The notes under the pieces were generated by a model. The model made no database searches. It saw nothing but the letters and a program-made list of their open reading frames with translations, and was not told the DNA's origin. From JBEVOS01 sp964564595 (GTDB lineage: Bacteria > Pseudomonadota > Alphaproteobacteria > Caulobacterales > Aquidulcibacteraceae), in contig CAZMCA010000001.1 in NCBI GenBank assembly GCA_964564595.1, forward strand, positions 1 to 64,000: 64,000 nucleotides of DNA, written 5' to 3'. Below, one piece after another: positions 34,739 through 42,060 of the stretch (its first letter is position 1; each line of letters starts with the position of its first letter). A program made the position numbers and the translations under genes.

Positions 34739-34900
34739 CGCGCGTTGTTAAGACCTGAGGCGGCTTGGCCGCAAGTCGGGCCAAACATTGTTCACACCCT
34801 ATCCACAGTGCCGCATTGCGGTCCCAGACTCTGTGTTGTACTGCGTTTGTTCCAAGTGTGAACGCGTCATTAACTATCGAATGTGTTTGGAGGCAGTGAG

Positions 34901-35158
34901 ATGAAGCGCGCTGGTGAGGATGGAGCCCTGAAGCCGATTGGCCTCGCGCTCACCGCCGTCGTTGCCGGTCTTGGCGTTGCGGCGGCGCATGCGCCGGTCG
35001 CAGCGGACGCTGCGCGCGTGCGCGAGCACGCCCCGGACGCGTCGCTTGATCCCGCGCGTGACGAGGACCCGACGCTGGTCTTTGGCGCGAGCGAACCTGT
35101 CGAACCGTTTTCAGAGCGCGCCGCTCCTTTGTCGCAACCCGATCTATTCGAGCTCTGA
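34901..35158 (+). CDS. small hypothetical protein with N-terminal hydrophobic segment
   Basis: An 85-residue protein: a hydrophobic stretch (IGLALTAVVAGLGVAAAHAP, about residues 13-32) is followed by an acidic, Pro/Ala-rich tail ending QPDLFEL. It may be a membrane-anchored or exported peptide. The ATG at 34901 is preceded by ggagg at 34889-34893 with a good spacing; an upstream GTG at 34883 would start within that ribosome site. No family is recognised. A further tiny frame begins two bases after its stop. Confidence 0.6.
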   Translation: MKRAGEDGALKPIGLALTAVVAGLGVAAAHAPVAADAARVREHAPDASLDPARDEDPTLVFGASEPVEPFSERAAPLSQPDLFEL

Positions 35159-35159
35159 G

Positions 35160-35285
35160 ATGCCCCGTAGAGACCGCACCTATTATCACTGCGCCCGAGA
35201 TCGCATCGGCCGCGAGCACGCCCGCCGCCCTGAGGGCTACGAGCCGCTCGTCGTTCTGCCCTTGATCGAGGCGCGCCGCCGCTGA
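35160..35285 (+). CDS. possible 41-residue basic peptide, overlaps topoisomerase IB gene
   Basis: A small frame reading MPRRDRTYYHCARDRIGREH and ending PLIEARRR. It starts one base after the stop of the preceding gene, so it could be translated by coupling, and its last 49 bases overlap the 3' end of the topoisomerase IB gene on the other strand. No ribosome site of its own is clear. Offered as a possibility only. Confidence 0.3.
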   Translation: MPRRDRTYYHCARDRIGREHARRPEGYEPLVVLPLIEARRR

Positions 35286-36379
35286 GGCTTGCGCTTGCGC
35301 TTGCGCGCCGGCGCCGTCTTCGCGACGGGGCGGCGTGCAGGCGGCGCCCGTTTGGCGCGCTTGCGCAGCCGCGCCCGGAGGAACACCAGAACCGCCGCTT
35401 CTTCAGGTGAGAGCCCGCTCAGGTCCTCGCGCAGATTGCGCTCGACCGCCGCCGCGGCGCTGAGCGCGAGCGCGCCATCCATGTAGCTCTCCAAGAGCGC
35501 GGGATGGACGTAGCACTTCCGGCAAATCGTCGGCGTGTTCCCCAGCCGCTGTGCGACGCGCTCGATCGCGGCGCGCACGTTCCGTTTGGCGGCGGCCTGG
35601 CTATCCACCGTCTCGAACTCCGCGAGCGCCATTCCCGCAAGCACGGTGCCGGCCCAGGTGCGGAAGTCCTTCGCCGTAACGCCGGGCCCCGCGATCTCCG
35701 CGAGATAGGCGTTCAGATCGGATGAGGTGACCTCGCGCTGCGCGCCCTCGGCGTCGATATACTGAAAGAGGCGTTGGCCGGGCAGGTCCTGCGCGGCCTT
35801 GACGATCCGCGCGACGCGCTTGTCCTTCAGCGTCAAACGCCAGCTTTTCCCGGATTTTCCGGTGAAAACGAACCGCAGCTCATCACCCTTCACGGCGGCG
35901 TGCCGGTCCTGCAGTGTGGTCAGCCCGTAGGACTTGTTCTGCTTGGCGTAGTCGTCGTTGCCGACGCGGATGAGCGTCGTCTCCAGAAGATGCGTGATCG
36001 CGCCCAGCACCTTCTCGCGCGGCAGGCCCTTCTTACGCATGTCGCGCGCGACAGCGCGGCGGATGCGCGGCAGCGTGCGCGCAAAGTCGAGGATGTGCTC
36101 GAACTTCGCTGCCTCCTGGCTCTCGCGGAAGGCAGGGTGATAGCGATGCTGCTTGCGCCCGCGCGCATCACGGCCTGTCGCCTGGAGGTGGCCGTTCTCG
36201 TCCGCGCAAATCCACACGTCTTCCCATGCGGGCGGGATCACGATGCGATGGATGCGCTCCAGCGTGGCGCGGTCACGCACCCGGCGGCCAGAGGCGTCCT
36301 GGTAGGAGAAGCCTTTGCCGGCGCGCTTGCGGCGAAGGCCGGGATCGGAATCGGACACGTGGACAAGTGCGGCGCGCAT
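35237..36379 (-). CDS. DNA topoisomerase IB
   Basis: A 380-residue bacterial type IB topoisomerase, the poxvirus-like kind. N-terminal landmark GFSYQDASGRRVRDRATLER is followed by IPPAWEDVWICADENGHLQA and the substrate region RYHPAFRESQEAAKFEHI. Catalytic residues sit in LIRVGNDDYAKQNKSYGLTT, DFRTWAGTVLAG (Arg/His region) and CRKCYVHPALLESY, where the Tyr forms the 3'-phosphotyrosyl link. It relaxes supercoils of both signs without ATP. The last 50 residues are an Arg/Lys/Pro tail. The ruvX gene lies 35 bases upstream on the same strand. Confidence 0.94.
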   Translation of the reverse strand: MRAALVHVSDSDPGLRRKRAGKGFSYQDASGRRVRDRATLERIHRIVIPPAWEDVWICADENGHLQATGRDARGRKQHRYHPAFRESQEAAKFEHILDFARTLPRIRRAVARDMRKKGLPREKVLGAITHLLETTLIRVGNDDYAKQNKSYGLTTLQDRHAAVKGDELRFVFTGKSGKSWRLTLKDKRVARIVKAAQDLPGQRLFQYIDAEGAQREVTSSDLNAYLAEIAGPGVTAKDFRTWAGTVLAGMALAEFETVDSQAAAKRNVRAAIERVAQRLGNTPTICRKCYVHPALLESYMDGALALSAAAAVERNLREDLSGLSPEEAAVLVFLRARLRKRAKRAPPARRPVAKTAPARKRKRKPQRRRASIKGRTTSGS

Positions 36380-36414
36380 GGCTCGCCAATGGCGCCGGCC
36401 GCGCGCTTGTTCCG

Positions 36415-36912
36415 CTATGCGCGGAGCGCGTCGAGCAATCCTTGCAGCATGTAGCTGGCCGCGAGCTTGTCGACGAGTTCGCCGCGCCGGGCCCGGCTCG
36501 CATCGGCCTCGATCAGCGTGCGCGTCACCGCCGCCGTCGTCAGCCGCTCGTCCCAGAGCAGGAGCGGGACGTCTCGTACGCCAAGCAAGTTCGCGGCGAA
36601 CGCGCGCGCGCTCTGCGCCGCCGGTCCGCTCGATCCGTCCATATTGAGCGGCAGGCCGATCACGAGCCCGGCGCAGCGCCGCGAGTCATAGAGTGCAAAC
36701 AGCTTCGCTGCGTCCGCCGCGAACTTGGCGCGTGTGATCTGTTCGGCGGGCGAGGCGATCAGCCGGGTCGCGTCACTGACGGCGAGGCCAATGCGCTTGG
36801 CGCCAGGATCGACGCCCACAAGCGCGCCGCCCGAGGGCAGCGCGGCGCGGAAGGCGGGGAGGTCGAGGAGGGGCAACGCCCCTTGCCTCGCGCGCGCCGC
36901 CTGCGCGGTCAA
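36415..36912 (-). CDS. ruvX: putative pre-16S rRNA nuclease / Holliday junction resolvase-like (YqgF)
   Basis: A 165-residue YqgF/RuvX protein with the RNase H-like fold. The first acidic motif is VGVDPGAKRIGLAVSD, the second region is GLVIGLPLNMDGSSGP, and the third is LLWDERLTTAAV. The family is essential in many bacteria and trims the 5' end of 16S rRNA precursors; earlier it was called a Holliday junction resolvase. A Leu/Pro-rich extension of about 25 residues precedes the usual start. Located upstream of topoisomerase IB on the same strand. Confidence 0.92.
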   Translation of the reverse strand: MTAQAARARQGALPLLDLPAFRAALPSGGALVGVDPGAKRIGLAVSDATRLIASPAEQITRAKFAADAAKLFALYDSRRCAGLVIGLPLNMDGSSGPAAQSARAFAANLLGVRDVPLLLWDERLTTAAVTRTLIEADASRARRGELVDKLAASYMLQGLLDALRA

Positions 36913-36999
36913 CGGGCAGGGCTGGGCAAGCCCTCCCCCGGCGGCTCGACGCGCCGGGTCCAGAAGGGGTATGCTTTGCGGGTCCGAGGGGAGAGCCCA

Positions 37000-37182
37000 A
37001 TGCGGTTTGTCGCGGCGAGTATGGCTTTGGCGGTTCTGGCGCTCGCGCCAGGCGCGGCCTCGCTGGTGTGCCGCGAAGAAGCGGCGGCCGCCCGCTGCGG
37101 CTGCGGCCAGCAGACCGTGGTGCTCTCCGAGCCCACGCCGCCCGTCAATTGCGGCCCAACGATACCGAGCGCGCCGGCCTGA
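37000..37182 (+). CDS. small secreted cysteine-rich protein
   Basis: A 60-residue protein with a signal peptide (MRFVAASMALAVLALAPGAA) and a mature part of about 40 residues with four cysteines (LVCREE, RCGCGQQ, VNCGPT). The short spacing suggests a disulphide-bonded periplasmic peptide. A gaggggagag ribosome site precedes the ATG. Its stop codon overlaps the ATG of the next, amber-interrupted frame (TGATG), so the two seem to have been an operon. No family recognised. Confidence 0.6.
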   Translation: MRFVAASMALAVLALAPGAASLVCREEAAAARCGCGQQTVVLSEPTPPVNCGPTIPSAPA

Positions 37183-37580
37183 TGCGGTAGCTTGCGCCGG
37201 TTACGGCGCTGGCGCTTGCGGCCCAAGCGCCGATCCCGCCCAAGGACTTCGGCGATTTCTGCGTCGCGACAGCGTACGAATTGTGCAGCGGCAATGACTG
37301 CGTCGCGCCGGCCGAGAAACGCGATCTCACGATCACCCTCGATAAGGCCGGGCGAAACGCGCACGTCTGCGAGGGCCGCGGGTGCATGGAGGGCCGTCTG
37401 GTGGACGTGGCGCGGCCTCAGCCGGCCGCAGGATGGGAACGATCTCTCGAACGCTTCGAGTACCTCTCTCACGTCATGACGTTCGAGGGCGACCGATTCA
37501 CGCTGATGCTGGACGAAGGCGGCGCAATCGCGCGCTGGCGCGGCCGCTGCACGCCAGCTTCGCCCTCCGCGACCCGGTAA
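37182..37580 (+). pseudogene. secreted-protein gene interrupted by an amber codon at codon 3
   Basis: Reading from the ATG at 37182, which overlaps the previous stop as TGATG, gives M-R-stop(TAG)-L-A-P-V-T-A-L-A-L-A-A-Q-A and then a clean 117-codon frame. The residues after the TAG form a good signal-peptide core with an AQA cleavage site, followed by IPPKDFGDFCVATAYELCSG, so the stop seems to break a formerly intact secreted protein of about 132 residues. It has six cysteines, including CSGNDC and CEGRGC. Alternatives are initiation at an internal TTG (37281), amber readthrough, or a base-call error. The function is unknown. Confidence 0.6.
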
Positions 37581-37635
37581 ACTTGCGTGACTCTGCCCCC
37601 CCTGGTAGCGCTCCGCCCCTGATTTGAGGCGGCCC

Positions 37636-37987
37636 ATGTCGATCGACGAAAAGACCGTGCTGAAAGTGGCCAAGCTCGCGCGGCTCGACCTTGCGCCAGA
37701 GCGCGCGCCGGCGATGGCGCAAGAGCTCAACGCTATCCTCGCCTGGATCGAGCAATATGGCTGGGCCGTGATCGGCGTTGCTGAGGACNNNNNNNNNNAT
37801 CCTCGCCTGGATCGAGCAACTCAACGAAGTCGATGTCGAAGGCGTCGAGCCGATGACGAGCGCGGTCGAGACCGCCCTGCCGATGCGGGATGACGTTGTC
37901 ACCGATGGCGATGCGCCTGAGCGCGTGCTGAAGAACGCGCCCCGCAGCGAGGACGGCTTCTTCGTCGTGCCGAAGGTCGTCGAATGA
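37636..37987 (+). CDS. gatC: Asp-tRNA(Asn)/Glu-tRNA(Gln) amidotransferase subunit C, split by an assembly gap
   Basis: GatC is the small subunit that bridges GatA and GatB in the enzyme that amidates mischarged Glu-tRNA(Gln) or Asp-tRNA(Asn). The 5' part reads MSIDEKTVLKVAKLARLDLA to LNAILAWIEQ and the 3' part LNEVDVEGVEPM to FFVVPKVVE, together the normal family sequence. Ten N lie between them, and a 21-base segment (37735-37755) is repeated right after the gap (37799-37819). Merging the two copies removes 64 bases and restores one frame of 95 residues, the usual GatC length. So the break is an assembly artefact. The stop overlaps the next start (ATGA). Confidence 0.9.
37735..37819. repeat. 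21-nt direct repeat flanking an N gap (unmerged contig overlap)
   Basis: Bases 37735-37755 recur exactly at 37799-37819, on either side of ten N (37789-37798). The intervening 33 bases (37756-37788) have no place in the gatC reading frame. This is what two contig ends that overlap but were not joined look like. Confidence 0.85.
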
Positions 37988-38496
37988 GCGCGGTTCCTGT
38001 CGAGATTACATTCGACGGAATTGACGCCGGCTGGGCGAATGCCACGCTGGCTGCGGGCGATCACGCCTATCGCATGGAAGGTTTCTCCTACACCAGCCCA
38101 GCCTTTGCGGAACTCGCACGGTTCGGAACTGACATCGCGCTGGATGCGCTAGCCGCCGAGGTGCACTTCAGTGCGGAGCAAGGCGACGGCTGGAGCTGGG
38201 TACTCCAGGAGACTTTCTATCCGCCACCGTCCACGTCCAGCGTGACGCTGAGTGTGTTCAAAGTGAGCGAGCGGTTTGACGCTATCTCGAAGCGGTCTGA
38301 ACTCGTCGAGCGCCTTGAAGTCTTCAGCCTTGATGTTGAACGTGATCAACTCGCCGGCGCAGTGCTCGCGGCATTCGTGAAGCTTGAGGCGGAGATGGGC
38401 ATCGAGGCGTTCGAACAAGCGTGGTGCGATCCCTATCCAAGTCGCGGTGTGGAAGCATTGAGGGCGGCGATGAGCACTGCGCGGCGGACAATTTAG
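37984..38496 (+). CDS. hypothetical protein inserted between gatC and gatA
   Basis: A 170-residue cytoplasmic protein with no signal peptide. It reads like a beta-rich N-terminal half (VPVEITFDGIDAGWANATLA, YRMEGFSYTSPAFAELARFG) and a helical C-terminal half (LAAFVKLEAEMGIEAFEQAW). I do not recognise a family with confidence. Its start overlaps gatC by four bases (ATGA) and gatA begins two bases after its stop, so it is made with the amidotransferase subunits. The usual order has gatC directly next to gatA, so this is an insertion in the operon; whether it takes part in amidation is open. Confidence 0.75.
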   Translation: MSAVPVEITFDGIDAGWANATLAAGDHAYRMEGFSYTSPAFAELARFGTDIALDALAAEVHFSAEQGDGWSWVLQETFYPPPSTSSVTLSVFKVSERFDAISKRSELVERLEVFSLDVERDQLAGAVLAAFVKLEAEMGIEAFEQAWCDPYPSRGVEALRAAMSTARRTI

Positions 38497-38498
38497 CT

Positions 38499-39977
38499 AT
38501 GATAGACCTTACCTCCCTCACGCTCGTGACCGCGCTGGACGGCCTCGGGAAGAAGCAATTCAGCTCGCGCGAAATCACGGACGCCTTCCTCGCCGCGATA
38601 GAGAAAGCCAACCCCGCGCTCAACGCCTTCGTCGTGATCGCCCAGGATAAAGCGCGCGCGATGGCCGATGCGTCCGACGCGCGCCGCGCTGCTGGCCAAG
38701 CAGGCCCGCTCGAAGGCGCGCCGCTCGGCATCAAGGATCTCTTTTGCACCGAGGGCGTGCGCACCACCGCGTGCTCGAACATCCTTGGGGACTTCAAACC
38801 GACCTACGAGTCCACCGTCACGGCCAAGCTTTTCGGCGATGGCGCGGTGATGCTCGGCAAGCTCAACCTCGATGAGTTCGCTATGGGCTCTTCGAACGAG
38901 ACGAGCGCGTTCGGTCCGGTCGTCTCCCCCTGGCGGCGCGGCAATTCCGACGCGAAGCTCACGCCGGGCGGTTCTTCCGGCGGTTCCGCTTCTGCGGTCG
39001 CCGCCGATCTCTGCTTGGGCGCGACCGCGACCGACACGGGCGGCTCGATCCGCCAGCCGGCGGCGTTCACCGGCACCGTCGGCATCAAGCCGACTTACGG
39101 GCGCTGTTCGCGCTGGGGCATCGTCGCGTTCGCGTCGTCGCTCGATCAGGCCGGGCCGATCGCCAAGACCGTCGAAGACAGCGCGGTTCTGCTGCAGAGC
39201 ATGGCGGGCCACGATCCGAAGGACTCCACCTCGCTTCCGGTCGCAGTGCCGGATTTCCGCGCCGCGTGCGGCAGAAGCGTCAAAGGCATGCGCATCGGCG
39301 TGCCCGACGAATATGTCGTTGATGGCATGCCGGCGGAGATTCAAGCGCTCTGGGATCAGGGCGTCGCGTGGCTGAAGGATGCGGGCGCCGAGATCAAGCG
39401 CGTATCCCTGAAGCACACCAAGTATGCGCTGCCGTGCTACTACATCGTCGCGCCGGCCGAAGCGTCCTCGAACCTCGCGCGCTACGATGGAATGCGCTAC
39501 GGCGCGCGCGTCGGCGGCAAAGACCTCAACGATACTTACGCTAAGACGCGCGCCTCCGGCTTCGGGCGTGAAGTGCAGCGCCGCATTCTGATCGGCACCT
39601 ACGTTTTGAGCGCGGGCTATTACGACGCGTACTATCTGCGCGCGCAAAAGGTCCGCCAGCGCATCGCGCAGGACTTCCGCGACGCCTTCGGCGAAGTCGA
39701 TGCGATCGTGACGCCGGCGACGCCTTCCGCTGCGTTCGCGCTCGGCGAGCGCGCGGGCGATCCCGTGCAGATGTATCTCAACGACATCTTCACTGTGACG
39801 GCGAACCTCGCCGGCCTGCCGGGCCTTGCGCTGCCGGCCGCGCTCGACGGGCAAGGGCTGCCACTTGGCTTACAAGTGATCGGCCGCGCGCTCGACGAAG
39901 AGAGCGTGTTTGCGGTAAGCGCTGCACTAGAGAAGGCCGCCGCGTTCCGCGCTAAGCCGAACAAGTGGTGGGTGTAG
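38499..39977 (+). CDS. gatA: Asp/Glu-tRNA amidotransferase subunit A
   Basis: A 492-residue amidase-signature enzyme that releases ammonia from glutamine for tRNA amidation. The Ser-cisSer-Lys triad is visible as Lys in PLGIKDLFCTEG, Ser in the TPGGSSGGSASAVAA motif and Ser in TDTGGSIRQPAAFTG. The C-terminal half has the GatA-typical LKHTKYALPCYYIVAPAEAS and KVRQRIAQDFRDAF. The ATG at 38499 lies two bases after the preceding stop. gatB is not next to it but about 10 kb away at 49881. Confidence 0.97.
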   Translation: MIDLTSLTLVTALDGLGKKQFSSREITDAFLAAIEKANPALNAFVVIAQDKARAMADASDARRAAGQAGPLEGAPLGIKDLFCTEGVRTTACSNILGDFKPTYESTVTAKLFGDGAVMLGKLNLDEFAMGSSNETSAFGPVVSPWRRGNSDAKLTPGGSSGGSASAVAADLCLGATATDTGGSIRQPAAFTGTVGIKPTYGRCSRWGIVAFASSLDQAGPIAKTVEDSAVLLQSMAGHDPKDSTSLPVAVPDFRAACGRSVKGMRIGVPDEYVVDGMPAEIQALWDQGVAWLKDAGAEIKRVSLKHTKYALPCYYIVAPAEASSNLARYDGMRYGARVGGKDLNDTYAKTRASGFGREVQRRILIGTYVLSAGYYDAYYLRAQKVRQRIAQDFRDAFGEVDAIVTPATPSAAFALGERAGDPVQMYLNDIFTVTANLAGLPGLALPAALDGQGLPLGLQVIGRALDEESVFAVSAALEKAAAFRAKPNKWWV

Positions 39978-40013
39978 GCGCTTCGGCGCCGCAACGACAT
40001 TGGGGGATCGTGC

Positions 40014-40448
40014 ATGAAGAAGTTCGTCGCCGCCTTTGCGCTCGGTCTTGCCCTTGGCGCCGTGGCGCCCGCGCCGATTTCATTCGTTCCGCAAGCGGAG
40101 GCGCAGGCGCGCCGCACGCTTAGCGGCGATTGGCAGGGCGTCTACGTGCAGGGTCCGGACAATCAAGCGATCGCGTTCCGTGCCACGCTGACCGAGCGCG
40201 GCGACGGGCGACTCGTCGGCACGATGCTCGAAGACAACCGCTTCGGCGACAATTCCTCGTTCTGGTTGTTCTCCGATCTGCTCGGAAACGTATCGGGCGA
40301 GGCCGTGCGCTTCGCGAAAGTCTATGACGGCACCGCCGGCCAGTCGCACACGGTGCAATACGAGGGGCGCGTCACGAACGGCGGGCGGCGCATCGTCGGC
40401 AATTGGACTGTCGATGGGCTGCGCGGCTCATTCGAGATGGCGCGGTAG
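40014..40448 (+). CDS. secreted hypothetical protein
   Basis: A 144-residue exported protein: signal peptide MKKFVAAFALGLALGAVAPA with likely cleavage after AEAQA, then RRTLSGDWQGVYVQGPDNQA, a beta-rich domain. The W-x-G-x-Y start and repeated strands (GDGRLVGTMLEDNRFG, RRIVGNWTVDGLRGSFEM) resemble small lipocalin-like or avidin-like barrels, but no family is recognised. A ggggg/gaag-type purine stretch stands before the ATG. It is followed by a small membrane protein gene. Confidence 0.75.
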   Translation: MKKFVAAFALGLALGAVAPAPISFVPQAEAQARRTLSGDWQGVYVQGPDNQAIAFRATLTERGDGRLVGTMLEDNRFGDNSSFWLFSDLLGNVSGEAVRFAKVYDGTAGQSHTVQYEGRVTNGGRRIVGNWTVDGLRGSFEMAR

Positions 40449-40477
40449 GGCGCGCGACTCGCGTTACAAGCGGGGCC

Positions 40478-40756
40478 ATGTTCAAGCGCCACGCTAAAGG
40501 CACGCCGGAACGGCGGCCCCGTCACGAGATCGACCGGAATTATTTCGTCGGCGATATTCTGATCAAAACCGGCGTCGCGGCCGGCGTCGTTATCGGTCTC
40601 ATCACGCTGCTCACGCCGTTCACGCTGCGCAGCGCGATCGATGATGGGATGTACGATTACCTCGCCGTGATGGGCGGTTTCGGCGCGATCGGGCTTGCGG
40701 CGTTTCTCTACGGCCGGTTCCTGCGCCGCCAAGCCACGCACTGGGACTTCGACTAG
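40478..40756 (+). CDS. small two-helix membrane protein
   Basis: A 92-residue protein. A basic, soluble N-terminus (MFKRHAKGTPERRPRHEIDR) precedes two hydrophobic segments, about residues 30-48 (LIKTGVAAGVVIGLITLL) and 63-80 (YLAVMGGFGAIGLAAFLYGR). Probably an inner-membrane protein with the N-terminus inside. No family is recognised. The upstream ribosome site is weak (gcgggg). It is in line with the secreted-protein gene before it. Confidence 0.65.
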   Translation: MFKRHAKGTPERRPRHEIDRNYFVGDILIKTGVAAGVVIGLITLLTPFTLRSAIDDGMYDYLAVMGGFGAIGLAAFLYGRFLRRQATHWDFD

Positions 40757-40819
40757 CGCGCCGCCGCGCCGCGGGGTTGACCTCGCGGGCACGACAGACG
40801 AGGGTCCGCGCTCTCTAGT

Positions 40820-41254
40820 ATGGAGCCGGTCTTGAACGCAGCTGAATGCACGCGTGTGGGCGAATATCTGAGCGCCCTTTTGGGATCGCCGTCGATTGCC
40901 GTGAAATCCAAGGGCACGGACGAAGCCGACGTGCTTGTCGGAGGCAAGACAGTCGCGTCGCTGCTGCGCGATGAAGACGAAGGCGAACTCAGCTATTCGA
41001 TCAGCCTCGCGGTGCCGCGCAAAGCGGGCGCGGCGAAGAACGCGCCGATCGATGAGAATGAGCGCGCGCGCCTGCAACTCGTGCTGCGCGATGTGCTGGG
41101 CGCTGGCCAGCTCAGTGTGCGCGCTCGGCCGCGCAAAGCCGATTCCGCGGAAGTGTATGTCGGCGAGGAATTCATCGGCACGATCTCGGCCGACGAAGAC
41201 GAAGGCCAGGTGCTGACGATCTCCGTGCTCGATATCGATCTGGACGGCGAGTAG
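40820..41254 (+). CDS. tandem DUF3126 protein
   Basis: A 144-residue protein made of two DUF3126-like units. The second (about 78-142) is canonical: ARLQLVLRDVLGAGQLSVRA, ADSAEVYVGEEFIGTISADE, DEGQVLTISVLDIDLDGE. The first (about 6-66) has the same plan in diverged form: CTRVGEYLSALLGSPSIAVK, DEADVLVGGKTVASLLRDED, EGELSYSISLAV. DUF3126 proteins are usually about 70 residues, single-domain and restricted mainly to alphaproteobacteria, with no known function. This looks like an internal duplication and fusion. A strong terminator follows. Confidence 0.85.
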   Translation: MEPVLNAAECTRVGEYLSALLGSPSIAVKSKGTDEADVLVGGKTVASLLRDEDEGELSYSISLAVPRKAGAAKNAPIDENERARLQLVLRDVLGAGQLSVRARPRKADSAEVYVGEEFIGTISADEDEGQVLTISVLDIDLDGE

Positions 41255-41277
41255 GGGCGCCACTCCCCCGCAATATG

Positions 41278-41309
41278 AAAACGGCCGCCCTCGCGAGCGG
41301 CCGTTTTTT
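41278..41309 (+). terminator. intrinsic terminator between convergent DUF3126 and phoH genes
   Basis: An 11-bp perfect stem (41278-41288 with 41297-41307) closes an 8-base loop and runs into TTTTTT (41304-41309). The stem begins with AAAA on the left, so it gives a short T-run for the minus strand too and can serve phoH. Confidence 0.92.
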
Positions 41310-41329
41310 GTTGCGAAGTAGGGGACCTT

Positions 41330-42060
41330 CTACAAGACGCCCAGCATGCTCGCGACGAGCGGGTGGCGCACGATGTCCGCATCGCCGAGCCGCACGACCG
41401 CGACGTTCTTCACCTGCTCCAGCTTTTCCGCGACGCTGCCGAGGCCCGAGAGCTCAGGCAGCAGATCCGTCTGCGCTGGATCGCCGGTGACGACCATCGT
41501 CGAGTGCCAACCGAGGCGCGTGAGCAGCATCTTGATCTGCCCGTACGTGCAGTTTTGCGCTTCGTCGATCACCACGAACGCGTTGTTGAGCGTGCGGCCG
41601 CGCATGAAGCCAACCGGTGCGATTTCGATCAGCCCTTCGGCCATCAGCGCTTTCAAGCGTTTTGCCGAAAGGCGATCCTGCAGCGCGTCGTAGAGCGGGC
41701 GCNNNNNNNNNNGCCGGGCAAGAAGCCGAGCGACTCGCCGGCCTCAACCGCGGGCCGTGAGAGCACGATGCGCCCGACTTTGCCGGCTTCGAGCGCCTCG
41801 ACTGCTTTGGCGATCGCGAGATAGGTTTTGCCGGTGCCCGCAGGCCCGAGTGCGAGCACAAGAGAGTGCGCGTCGATCGCGCTCATCAGCGCCTTTTGCC
41901 CTTCGCTTTTGGCGCGCAGGTTTTTGACGAAACGCTGATCGCGGTCGTTGGCGGGAGTGTACCCGCCATACACCCCCTGGAGGGTGCGGTCGCGCTGGAA
42001 GTCCGGGACGGTCAGGACGCCATCACGAGTTGCGGCGCGGCGTTGGGTGCGTTTCGCCAT
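41330..42060 (-). CDS. phoH: PhoH family ATPase, interrupted by an assembly gap
   Basis: A PhoH-type P-loop protein. The first 116 codons run from MAKRTQRRAATRDGVLTVPD through the Walker A motif LALGPAGTGKTYLAIAKAVE to RPAVEAGESLGFLPG; ten N follow; the rest reads RPLYDALQDRLSAKRLKALM to the Walker B/box VVIDEAQNCTYGQIK and the end. The family motif DLxEKxxPYL that should lie in between is about 29 bases, not 10, and 29 also restores the frame, giving about 249 residues. PhoH proteins are ATPases linked to phosphate starvation and RNA metabolism. aaggag stands 6 bases before the ATG. A terminator-like hairpin lies in its leader. Confidence 0.9.
41703..41712. other. assembly gap (ten N) inside phoH
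   Basis: A fixed-length run of N. Comparison with the conserved PhoH motif suggests that about 29 bases are really missing here, which would also bring both parts of phoH into one frame. Confidence 0.9.

Noticed and set aside
34799..34807. CTATCCACA, one base from a DnaA box
   Set aside because: A single near-match between pyrB and the next gene; no second box, AT-rich unwinding region or origin-linked genes.
38493..39854. Long open frame (453 codons) on the minus strand
   Set aside because: Antisense to gatA; composition typical of a shadow frame.
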